DNA from: CAVQEK01 sp964596645
GTDB taxonomy: Bacteria > Bacteroidota > Bacteroidia > Cytophagales > Cyclobacteriaceae
DNA: 64,000 nt
NCBI GenBank assembly: GCA_964596645.1
Contig: CAZQVB010000003.1
Coordinates: 124,001 to 188,000 of the forward strand
Reading direction: 5' to 3'
The translations under genes were made by a program, and so were the position numbers. Positions 44,639 through 53,093 of the stretch are shown here, piece after piece. The notes beneath the pieces were generated by a model that saw nothing but the letters and a program-made list of their open reading frames with translations, had not been told where the DNA came from and searched no databases. Position 1 is the first letter of the stretch. The number at the start of each line of letters is the position of its first letter.

Positions 44639-45568
44639 TTAAGGCAACTCGGCAAAGCCGAATGTGATGCTGGCCGGCTTGCATAAAATAATGACATAGC
44701 GATAGGTAGTGAGATCTGTGCTGGCGCTAATACTACTGATGTTGAACGTATGCGCCCCCCCACCTGTAATCTCGGCAATCTCCAATCCCTGGCTCCGCGT
44801 AGCCGCGCCGCTGGTGCTGTTGGAAAGATATACAAATGTGCCCAGCGCAAAGTCGGTGGTGAAATCGTCGCTGAAGGTGAGTATGAGGCTTTCTGAAGAG
44901 CCATCGAGTGTGGCCATGCCAGTGGTGTTGTAGCTGCCAACGCCCATAAATGTGCCTGTGCGTATACTACTGCCCACAGTCATCGCTATGCTGTTGCTTT
45001 CTACTCCATCCACTACCGCCTTCAATATGGATACGCCGTTGGCCAGCGCCGTTACCTTGCCTGCGTCATTGATGGCCACTACATCAGGCGCAGTGCTTGT
45101 CCATACTACAGTGGCGTCTTCTATCGCTTCACCGTTTCCATCACTTATCATTATGGTCAGTTGCAGCATATCGCTGATCTGCAACCGGGTGGTCTGTGTT
45201 GCTATCTTCACTTCCGCTATATCATCCAGGTTTTCAATCACAGTCACCAGTACTTCATTGCTTACCACGCCTGCGAATTGTGCAGTCATGCGCGTCTGTC
45301 CTTTGCTCAGGGCAGTCACCAGTCCTTCGGCATCGATGGTCGCTATCGTCATGTTATCCGATTGCCATTGCAGATCCACATTCTCTGCTATGCCATATTC
45401 GTTGCTGTAGGTGGCATTGAGTGTGGTGGTTTGCCCTTTTTCCAGGCTTACCTGTGATTGAGCTACTTCAATGACCGGCTCTACCTGTGGGTCATTTTCA
45501 AAGTCCATACCGATACAGGAAGATAAAATCAGGAGTATAGCATGGCGGGCATTAAACGTAAAGTTCAT
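44639..45568 (-). CDS. BIG2-DM13 lipoprotein
   Basis: About 309 residues from ATG 45568. A lipobox (LILSSC) is followed by two BIG2 immunoglobulin-like domains (about residues 35-115 and 120-205, with TIATIDAEGLVTAL and VVAINDAGKVTALA) and a C-terminal DM13 domain (about 207-309: GTFMGVGSYNTTGMATL, FALGTFVYLS, YVIILCKPASITFGFAEL with the single conserved Cys). DM13 has been proposed as a redox domain of surface proteins. It is co-directional with the outer-membrane barrel gene. Confidence 0.85.
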   Translation of the reverse strand: MNFTFNARHAILLILSSCIGMDFENDPQVEPVIEVAQSQVSLEKGQTTTLNATYSNEYGIAENVDLQWQSDNMTIATIDAEGLVTALSKGQTRMTAQFAGVVSNEVLVTVIENLDDIAEVKIATQTTRLQISDMLQLTIMISDGNGEAIEDATVVWTSTAPDVVAINDAGKVTALANGVSILKAVVDGVESNSIAMTVGSSIRTGTFMGVGSYNTTGMATLDGSSESLILTFSDDFTTDFALGTFVYLSNSTSGAATRSQGLEIAEITGGGAHTFNISSISASTDLTTYRYVIILCKPASITFGFAELP

Positions 45569-45840
45569 ATGAGGCTGTGTTATTGTCCGAATAAACAAAG
45601 GATTGATGACCTACACGCGTCGGTGAGGCGACATGTAAATGTTTTTCATGATCTGGTCATGGTCGCCTGGGTGCTCAGATTGCTTCAGAGCCTGATGTCT
45701 TCTCTTGGTTATTCCGCGCCATCACGGCAGGTAAACAATAGTTAGATCATCAATAGTGCAAGTAATTTATTATTTTTCGATAGTAATACAACCTTTTTGG
45801 CATATTGTAGTTTAACACTTCATCACTTTACTACCAAAGC

Positions 45841-46521
45841 ATGATAGAACTATTACGGCAGGTGCAAATAAAGGGGAATGAGCGCCTGTACCTCAAAGAC
45901 CCCGAATCGACAGAGCTGGGCAGGAGCGTGCTCACCCACTCTATACAATTGCTGCATGAGATCGGCTTTGAGCAATTCACCTTCAAGAAGCTCGCAGAAA
46001 AAATGCAATCTACCGAGAGCACCTTGTACCGGTATTTTGAAAACAAGCACAAGCTGCTGCTGTATCTGATGAACTGGTACTGGTGTTGGCTGGAGTACAA
46101 GTTGGTATTCGCTACCGCCAATATAGAACAGGCCGAGACGCGGCTGCGCATAGCCATAAAAACGGTGCTGGAGCCACAGGAAAAGCTGGAAGTGTTTGCC
46201 CACATCAACATGCAGGAGCTGAACCGCGTGGTGATTGCCGAATCGCCCAAAACCTACCTCACGCGCGAAGTGGATATTGAAAATAAAGAAGGATTTTTTG
46301 TGGTATACAAGCGCTTGTGCAAGCGGCTGGTTTCCATCATTCTTGAGTTGAGCCCGGAATATGCCTATGCCGATACGCTGGTTTCTACCATCATAGAAGG
46401 CGCTCATCTGCAGTATTATTTTCGGGAACACCTGCCCTCACTTACCAATTTTCGCCAGTCAGACGACGAGATCGCCGTGTACTACACCGATCTTATTCTG
46501 GCAGCTGTCAATCAACATTAA
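45841..46521 (+). CDS. TetR-family transcriptional regulator
   Basis: 226 residues. The HTH is at about residues 35-75 (GFEQFTFKKLAEKMQSTESTLYRYFENKHKLLLYL, given in part), and the C-terminal part is an all-helical ligand/dimer domain that resembles no specific subgroup. It is the first gene of a TetR-ABC-HlyD-TolC operon, nine bases before the ABC gene, so local regulation of the exporter is likely. Confidence 0.9.
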   Translation: MIELLRQVQIKGNERLYLKDPESTELGRSVLTHSIQLLHEIGFEQFTFKKLAEKMQSTESTLYRYFENKHKLLLYLMNWYWCWLEYKLVFATANIEQAETRLRIAIKTVLEPQEKLEVFAHINMQELNRVVIAESPKTYLTREVDIENKEGFFVVYKRLCKRLVSIILELSPEYAYADTLVSTIIEGAHLQYYFREHLPSLTNFRQSDDEIAVYYTDLILAAVNQH

Positions 46522-46530
46522 TAAAAAACT

Positions 46531-48252
46531 ATGGCCCAGGTCGACAAACCTTTTGCTAGGCTTTTCAGCCTATTGAGAATTGAAAAGAAGCAGATCATCT
46601 ACATCTACACCTATGCCATTTTCAATGGTATCATCTATCTTTCTATACCTCTTGGCGTACAGGCCATCATCAACTTCCTCACCGGCGGCCAGGTATCCAC
46701 CTCACTGGTTTTGCTCATAGTATTTGTGATCATGGGCCTGGCACTGAGTGGCTGGTTTCAGATCATGCAGCTCACCCTTACGGAAAACCTGCAGCAACGC
46801 ATTTTCACAAATGCGGCCTTTGAGTTTGCCTTCAGGCTGCCGCGTGTGAAGCTGGAGGCACTGTACAAGCAATATGCGCCGGAGTTGATGAACCGGTTTT
46901 TCGACACGCTTTCTGTACAAAAGGGCCTGGCGAAGCTGTTGATTGACTTTTCTACGGCATCTTTACAAATCATCTTTGGCCTTATACTGCTTTCGTTCTA
47001 TCATCCTTTTTTCATTGTATTTGGTCTCATTACCGTGCTTGTTATTTACCTCATCTTTCGCATTACAGGACCAAACGGCTTGCGCAGCAGCCTCAAAGAG
47101 TCGGAGGCGAAATATGAAGTGGCTCACTGGCTGGAAGAGGTAGCACGCACACTCAATACCTTCAAGCTGGCCGGAAACTCCAATCTGCCACTCGACAATA
47201 CCGATGTGCGCGTTCAAAAATATCTGAAACACAGAAAGAGCCATTTTAAAATCCTGGTGGTGCAGTATATTAATATGGTTGGCTTTAAGCTGCTCATCGT
47301 AGGTGGCCTGCTTATACTTGGCAGCTACCTTGTGTTGAATGCACAGATCAACATTGGCCAATTCGTGGCTTCGGAGATCATCATCATCCTCATCATTACT
47401 TCCATAGAAAAATTGATTTTAAGTATGGAAACTGTGTATGATGTACTGACAGCCCTTGAAAAAATAGGCATAGTCACCGATCTGGATCTGGAAAACGAAG
47501 GTGGCGTGCAGGTCATTACCGGGGAAGAGAATAAGGGCATGCGTGTGAGTATGCACAACGTCACCTTTCAATACCCAGATACCTCCAAACCCGTGCTGAG
47601 CAATATAAATCTGGAGATAGAGCCGGGCGAGAAAGTATGCGTTGCCGGCGCCAATGGCTCGGGTAAGGCCACCTTACTCCAGCTTATGGCCGGCTTGTAT
47701 GAAGACTATCAGGGCAATATCACTTACAACGATCTGCCGGTGAGCAATCTGAACCTCGATAGCCTGCGGACCGCCATTGGCGATAGCTTATTTCAGGAAA
47801 AGCTCTTTAAAGGAAGTCTGGCCGAAAACATCACCCTGGGCAGGAAAGACATCAGCAGTCAGCAGGTGCAGGCTGCCATAGATTTGGTCGGCGCACAAGA
47901 CCTGATCAACAATAGCCGGGAAGGCATTAATGTGCACATCAATCCCGAGGGCAAACATCTAGCGGAAAGTACAGTAGTGAAGCTGATACTGGCGCGCAGC
48001 ATTGCGGGCAATCCGAGGTTGCTTTTGCTCAGCGACAACCTGGGTCGCATAGAAAAACCAGGACGGGAACGCATTATTTCCAATCTGCTCGATGCCTCCA
48101 GGCCATGGACGCTCATCATCATCTCCAACAATCTGGAGATAGCCAGCCGCTGCGACAGGGTAGTGGTGTTGGAAGATGGCAGTATCAAGCAAATCATTGC
48201 CAAGAACAGCCAGATGACGCAGCTATTGAAAAACAACTTGATCTTTAGTTAA
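46531..48252 (+). CDS. Type I secretion-like ABC protein with degenerate ATPase domain
   Basis: 573 residues: a six-helix membrane domain (about 20-320) and a C-terminal ATPase-like domain (about 345-565). The catalytic motifs are all altered. Walker A is GANGSGKAT with A380 for Ser, the Q-loop Gln is replaced by Phe, the signature is L477-A-E-S-T instead of LSGGQ, Walker B is LLLLS501-D502-N (Asp to Ser, Glu to Asp), and the H-loop His is N533. The frame is intact, so this is a conserved-looking pseudo-ATPase. It is followed by HlyD and TolC genes. There is no C39 peptidase domain. Confidence 0.88.
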   Translation: MAQVDKPFARLFSLLRIEKKQIIYIYTYAIFNGIIYLSIPLGVQAIINFLTGGQVSTSLVLLIVFVIMGLALSGWFQIMQLTLTENLQQRIFTNAAFEFAFRLPRVKLEALYKQYAPELMNRFFDTLSVQKGLAKLLIDFSTASLQIIFGLILLSFYHPFFIVFGLITVLVIYLIFRITGPNGLRSSLKESEAKYEVAHWLEEVARTLNTFKLAGNSNLPLDNTDVRVQKYLKHRKSHFKILVVQYINMVGFKLLIVGGLLILGSYLVLNAQINIGQFVASEIIIILIITSIEKLILSMETVYDVLTALEKIGIVTDLDLENEGGVQVITGEENKGMRVSMHNVTFQYPDTSKPVLSNINLEIEPGEKVCVAGANGSGKATLLQLMAGLYEDYQGNITYNDLPVSNLNLDSLRTAIGDSLFQEKLFKGSLAENITLGRKDISSQQVQAAIDLVGAQDLINNSREGINVHINPEGKHLAESTVVKLILARSIAGNPRLLLLSDNLGRIEKPGRERIISNLLDASRPWTLIIISNNLEIASRCDRVVVLEDGSIKQIIAKNSQMTQLLKNNLIFS

Positions 48253-48255
48253 GCT

Positions 48256-49611
48256 ATGCTCAACATTTCAAAAAATTCCATACGACACCGCGTAAATCAG
48301 GAAGACTTCCGATCCTTCAAAGAAGTGGAAGCACCGCGTCGCATGTATAAGCGCACCCACATCCTACTGATTCTACTCGGTTTTTTCCTTATTCTCACAT
48401 TGCTTCCCTGGACACAAAATATACGGGCCAGGGGCTACGTGACCACCCTGCGCCCAGACCAAAGACCGCAGAGCATTCACAGCGTAATAGCCGGCCGGGT
48501 AGAAAAATGGCACGTGCAGGAAGGCGACCGTGTGCAAAAGGGCGACACACTGCTGTTTATTTCCGAAATAAAAGACGACTACTTCGACCCAAACCTGATA
48601 GAGCGTACGGATGAGCAGATACAGGCTAAAAACATGTCGATGCAGTCGTATGAAGAAAAGGTGAGCGCCATGCGCCGGCAGGTGGAAGCACTAAGAAAAA
48701 TAAGGACGCTGAAGCAGGAGCAAAATCGCAACAAAATACAGCAGGCAAAACTTAAAATTCGCTCCGATAGTATTGACTATGAAGCCGCCATTATCAATCT
48801 GCAAATCGCCGAAAACCAATTTGCACGATATGAAGAGTTGTACGAACAAGGCCTTAAATCGCTCACCGACTACGAAGCGCGAAAGCTGAAGCTGCAGGAA
48901 GCGCAGGCTAAAGCCATATCTGCTGAGAACAAACTGCTTACCACTCGCAACGAGCTGATCAATGCCGAGTTGGACCTTGTCAATGTTGACAATGAGTTTC
49001 AGGATAAAATCGCTAAGGCACAGTCAGAGCTCTATGCGTCACTTTCCAGTCAGTTTGGCACCGAGGCAGAAATATCCAAGCTGGAAAATCAGCTTTCCAA
49101 CTACAACATCCGAAATGAGCTGTATTACGTACGGGCACCACAAGACGGCTACATCACCAAAGCACGTACCACAGGCCTTGGGGAAGTGATAAAAGAAGGC
49201 ACCGAGATCGTGAGCATAATGCCCGCCAACTATCAGCTGGCAGTAGAAATGTATGTGAAGCCGCTCGATCTGCCACTGATCTCCACGGGTAGCGAAGTGC
49301 GCTTTGTCTTCGACGGATGGCCCTTCATCGTTTTCTCCGGTTGGCCCAGCCTCTCTGTAGGCACCTATGGCGGCGTGGTGGTAGCCATCGACAACTTTGC
49401 CAGCGACAATGGCAAATACCGCATGCTCGTGGCGCCAGACCCCGACGACGAACCCTGGCCCGAAGCCCTTCGGGTGGGCTCCGGGGCAAGCGGCTTTGCA
49501 CTGCTCAAAGAGGTGCCCATTTGGTACGAAATATGGCGAAACATCAATGGCTTCCCACCTGATTATTATGAGAATACTGCACAAAACCAAACCGTCAGCG
49601 ATGAAAAGTAA
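48256..49611 (+). CDS. HlyD-family membrane fusion protein
   Basis: 451 residues. One N-terminal transmembrane helix (about residues 33-52), then a lipoyl half (SVIAGRVEKWHVQEGDRVQKGDTLLF, given in part), a long coiled coil (about 115-275), the second lipoyl half (VRAPQDGYITKARTTGLGEVIKEGTEI) and a beta-barrel end. It bridges the inner-membrane ABC protein and the outer-membrane factor. It starts three bases after the ABC stop and overlaps the TolC gene. Confidence 0.92.
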   Translation: MLNISKNSIRHRVNQEDFRSFKEVEAPRRMYKRTHILLILLGFFLILTLLPWTQNIRARGYVTTLRPDQRPQSIHSVIAGRVEKWHVQEGDRVQKGDTLLFISEIKDDYFDPNLIERTDEQIQAKNMSMQSYEEKVSAMRRQVEALRKIRTLKQEQNRNKIQQAKLKIRSDSIDYEAAIINLQIAENQFARYEELYEQGLKSLTDYEARKLKLQEAQAKAISAENKLLTTRNELINAELDLVNVDNEFQDKIAKAQSELYASLSSQFGTEAEISKLENQLSNYNIRNELYYVRAPQDGYITKARTTGLGEVIKEGTEIVSIMPANYQLAVEMYVKPLDLPLISTGSEVRFVFDGWPFIVFSGWPSLSVGTYGGVVVAIDNFASDNGKYRMLVAPDPDDEPWPEALRVGSGASGFALLKEVPIWYEIWRNINGFPPDYYENTAQNQTVSDEK

Positions 49612-51134
49612 ATGGATCGGCATAGTCCTGTGGATGCTCGTGGTTTTCTCCTCCAATGCATCAGCACAGGATAGCCTGTTTACATATTATGGCTTTATCG
49701 ATCAGGTGTTGCAGGCGCATCCGGAAGCCCGCCAAGCCGATCTGCGGCTGGATACCCCGGAAGCGGCATTCGCCGCTCTGGCATCCGGCGAGGGCCGAGC
49801 CATTGTACCGGGGAAACTTANNNNNNNNNNCCCGCCAAGCCGATCTGCTGCTCGAAGAGGCGGAAGCATATGTGCGCAAAGCACGCGGCGGCTTTGACCC
49901 CGTACTTTCAGCCGACTACGACAAGAAGCAGTTCGACGATAAAAATTATTATCAGATCAATGACAACCAGCTGCGCATACCCACCTGGCTGGGGGCTGAA
50001 TTTGTGGGTGGCTATGAGCGAAACAATGGCAATTTCCTCAATCCTGAACAGTTTGTGCCCGATGAGGGCCTCGCATACGCAGGTGTATCGGTCAATATCG
50101 GCCAGGGACTGTTTATCGATGAAAGACGCAGAGACTTGGCCATCGCTAAAACCAATGTGACCCTGCTGGAAGCCGAGCGTGCCGGTCGGCGAAACGACCT
50201 GGTGATGGAGGCGACCGCAGCGTATTGGTCGTGGGTATATCAGTGGCTGCAGGAGCAGGTATATGTGGAGGCGCTGGAGATTGCGCTCGATAGGTTTGTA
50301 GGCCTCAAAGAGAGCTTCGTGCAGGGCGACATACCGGCCATTGACACGTTGGAAGCATACATACAGGTGCAGTCGCGTCAGATTATGCTGCGGGAGGCGC
50401 AGGCCGATCACCGTCAGGCCTACTTCAGGCTGGCCGACTTCCTTTGGCTGGAGCCCGCGGAGCGGCTTAACCTAATATGTTGCCCGGAGCCTCAGGAGGC
50501 TGAACTCAGCGATATTGCCATTTTTCTGGCCGAGGTAGATTTACCCACGCTGCGCACGCGTATAGAAGCACAACACCCTGCCATACAGATGTACGACCAA
50601 AAGCTCAATGTACTGCAAATAGAAAGACGCTGGCAGGCAGAAAAGCTGAAGCCCAAACTGAACCTGAAATATAATGTGCTGAACGAACCGGTGAACGGCG
50701 ACATAGCCGAGGGCTACAATGCAAACGACTACAAATTTGGGGTCTCCTTCGAAATGCCACTGCTCTTGCGCAAATCGCGTGGCGAACTTCAACTCACCAA
50801 GCTGAAGCAACAAAACACGTTGCTCGACAGAAATTATAAATTGGCCCAGTTGCACAACAAATTTGATGCGTACTTCTACCAGCTCGATGCCCTTCAGGAC
50901 CAGCTGGATAATGTGGTGGAAAATGTGCGGCTGAGTGAGCGCTTGCTGGAGGCGGAGCGTATAAAGTTCGAAATGGGTGAGAGCTCCATATTTTTGATCA
51001 ACACCCGCGAGATGTCACTCATCAACTACAGGCTGAAAATGGCCGAACTGCAGGCCAAAATCCTCAAAACAATTGCCACGGTGCAATACACCGCAGGCGG
51101 ATTTGACAGCCTTATGGCGAGAGATGGAATGTAG
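49601..51134 (+). CDS. TolC-family outer-membrane factor, split by a false scaffold gap
   Basis: ATG 49601 overlaps the HlyD stop by 11 bases. A signal peptide ends near NASAQDS. The halves before and after the N run lie in different frames. The 18 bases CCCGCCAAGCCGATCTGC occur at 49728-49745 and again at 49831-49848. Removing the 103 bases between them gives one frame of 476 residues (EARQADLLLEEAEAYVRKARGG) with the normal TolC pattern. The TolC body is seen in NVTLLEAERAGRRNDLVMEA and SERLLEAERIKFEMGESSIF. It is the outer-membrane exit duct for the ABC-HlyD pair. Confidence 0.9.
49821..49830. other. Scaffold gap (10 N), probably artefactual
   Basis: The gap follows about 75 bases that do not fit the TolC protein, and is bracketed by an 18-base repeat (49728-49745, 49831-49848). 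Confidence 0.95.
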
Positions 51135-51300
51135 CGTGTTGGTAGACTGGTGGATTGGTGGATTCGTAGACTGGTGAAATAGTTCAAAGCTGAAAGCTCA
51201 AAGGAATGGTGGATTCGTAGACTGGTGGATTTGTAGACTGGTGAATAGTTCGAAGCTGAAAGCTGAAAGCTCAAAGGAATGGCAGACTGGTAGCGCCGTG
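51135..51300. repeat. Tandem degenerate intergenic repeats
   Basis: Two related units follow each other. Both start GGATTCGTAGACTGGTG and end AAGCTCAAAGGAATGG (about 51161-51210 and 51212-51283), and GTAGACTGGTGGATT recurs several times. The block fills the space between convergent TolC and barrel genes. It is a non-coding simple repeat of the kind seen in Bacteroidota intergenic regions. Confidence 0.75.
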
Positions 51301-51355
51301 GTTCGTGTCCTCATGCACCACCGGGCTATGGTGGATTTGCACTAAGGAGTTCTTT

Positions 51356-53035
51356 CTAAAAATTTACCGAGACACCCGCCATCACGAGCAAGCCTCTGCT
51401 GGGGTATCGATGGAAATACTGATAGTTGTTGTTCAGTATGTTATTAAACTTTAAAAAAGCCCCATACCTGTCGGACAGGTAATAATCTATCCCGATGTTC
51501 CAATCTACCGAAGCGCCCAGCGTGATGTCTCGAAGTGTCTGCATGCCATCCACCTGCTCTTGTGCAGCTATGCCACTCATGATCAGCAGGTCTGTGCTCA
51601 GCTTCACTTTCTCGTAAAAAAGATACCAGGCCCCGGCATTGAAATCGAGATTGGGTCGGTGGTATGCTTCCAGATCATCATCTATATTATAGCCATACAT
51701 ACGCAGATTCAAATGTGCGCCATACTGGCCCTCTTGTGAATATGAGATATTGGCATATGCGCTGAAAACAGATCCGTTTCCATACAAAACATCAAATTTT
51801 GCCGGATTGCCACGCCAGTTGTTCTGGTACAAATACAGGCTTTTGTAGGCACTCAGGCTGATGCCGGCATCATAGGCCAACACCTTCCACAGGTTGCCTT
51901 TTGCCCCGGCCTTCAGTTCAAATGATTTAATATTATGAGCCATTGGCACCCCCGGCGCCAGGTAGGGATTTTCCGGCAGCAACGTGGACAGCGACACCTC
52001 TTCCACATCACCATCGAGCACACCATAAAGTATAAGCTCGTCCAGCAGCTCGTAGTCTACCTTGATATGGGGAAATATGCGCGTATCAGCTTTGGAAGTG
52101 GTGTCGTTGGAATACGCTACGCGGATGCCGCCCGTCATGGTGAGATAGCCTGAGGTAAACTCGAAGGCTGGCAGCATGCGCACCAACAGGCGGTTATAGC
52201 GCTCAGGGTTTTGGTAATTGAGGTAAAGCACGTCAAAGTCCAGCAGGGTACGCAGCGGATCGGTGATGGTGTAGGAAGCAGATACGCCTGATCGCACGCG
52301 AAGCTCGCTGGCCGAAAACCGGTCGGAAAGACTATTGAACCTACCGTACACTTTATACCCCAGTGGCATATCGGCCTCCGCGTTGTGCAGCTCACCGCCG
52401 ATATTGAAATTCTGTATCACCTGCCGTAGTGTGTCGCGGTTTACTTCTTCACCGGCATCGTAGCCGTAGAAATACACCTTGTCGCGCTGGTAGCCGATAT
52501 CACCGCTGACGGCCGCCATAGTGCCGGCATGCTTGCCATATAGCCTTACCAGATTGTGACTGTCGCCACTATTTCGATCGTCTACAGGGCCCGTCAAGGA
52601 TGACAGATGCCGCAGATGCATGCCATAATAGCCCGAAGCATTGGAATTGCTGTTGAGCCCGAGATCAAAGTATGGAGTGACATAATTGCCTATACCTGCG
52701 CGAAGGTAATTGCCCGAATAGCTTCTTAAAGGCTCTTCTTTAATTTTAAGAATCCGCAGCCTTGCAGGCAAATCTTCCAGTTGAAAAGGCACATCCCTGA
52801 TAGAATATTCAAAACTGCCACCGCCCAGCTCGTCGTCGGAAATGGGCGATATCTTCTCAAAGTTGCGCGGCGTCTCCGGCAGTTCTATTTCCAGGTCTTT
52901 ATTGATGATCACCTCACGGCCCTCTATCTCCCCTTCTCCAGGCGCAAACCGTTCATCGTTCTGCGCTCGAAGTGTAAGCGCAGGTAGCAGGCAGCTTGTC
53001 AACGATATGAGCAAAATTGTATATCCTTTTTTCAT
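51356..53035 (-). CDS. Plug-less TonB-receptor-like outer-membrane barrel
   Basis: About 559 residues from ATG 53035 (alternative start 53047). It has a signal peptide (cleavage near LTLRAQND), an acidic N-terminal segment (GEGEIEGREVIINKDLEIELPE), then barrel strands throughout and the terminal ending AGVSVNF with C-terminal Phe. No canonical plug is present, and FLKFNNILNNNYQYFHRYPSRG resembles the last strands of TonB-dependent receptors. It lies about 58 bases after the TPR gene on the same strand, which suggests that the two work together. Confidence 0.8.
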   Translation of the reverse strand: MKKGYTILLISLTSCLLPALTLRAQNDERFAPGEGEIEGREVIINKDLEIELPETPRNFEKISPISDDELGGGSFEYSIRDVPFQLEDLPARLRILKIKEEPLRSYSGNYLRAGIGNYVTPYFDLGLNSNSNASGYYGMHLRHLSSLTGPVDDRNSGDSHNLVRLYGKHAGTMAAVSGDIGYQRDKVYFYGYDAGEEVNRDTLRQVIQNFNIGGELHNAEADMPLGYKVYGRFNSLSDRFSASELRVRSGVSASYTITDPLRTLLDFDVLYLNYQNPERYNRLLVRMLPAFEFTSGYLTMTGGIRVAYSNDTTSKADTRIFPHIKVDYELLDELILYGVLDGDVEEVSLSTLLPENPYLAPGVPMAHNIKSFELKAGAKGNLWKVLAYDAGISLSAYKSLYLYQNNWRGNPAKFDVLYGNGSVFSAYANISYSQEGQYGAHLNLRMYGYNIDDDLEAYHRPNLDFNAGAWYLFYEKVKLSTDLLIMSGIAAQEQVDGMQTLRDITLGASVDWNIGIDYYLSDRYGAFLKFNNILNNNYQYFHRYPSRGLLVMAGVSVNF

Positions 53036-53093
53036 TCGGTTTCGCATTATTTCATTCTATCATACCAGATCATCCCGATCATTGCCCGTCGTG

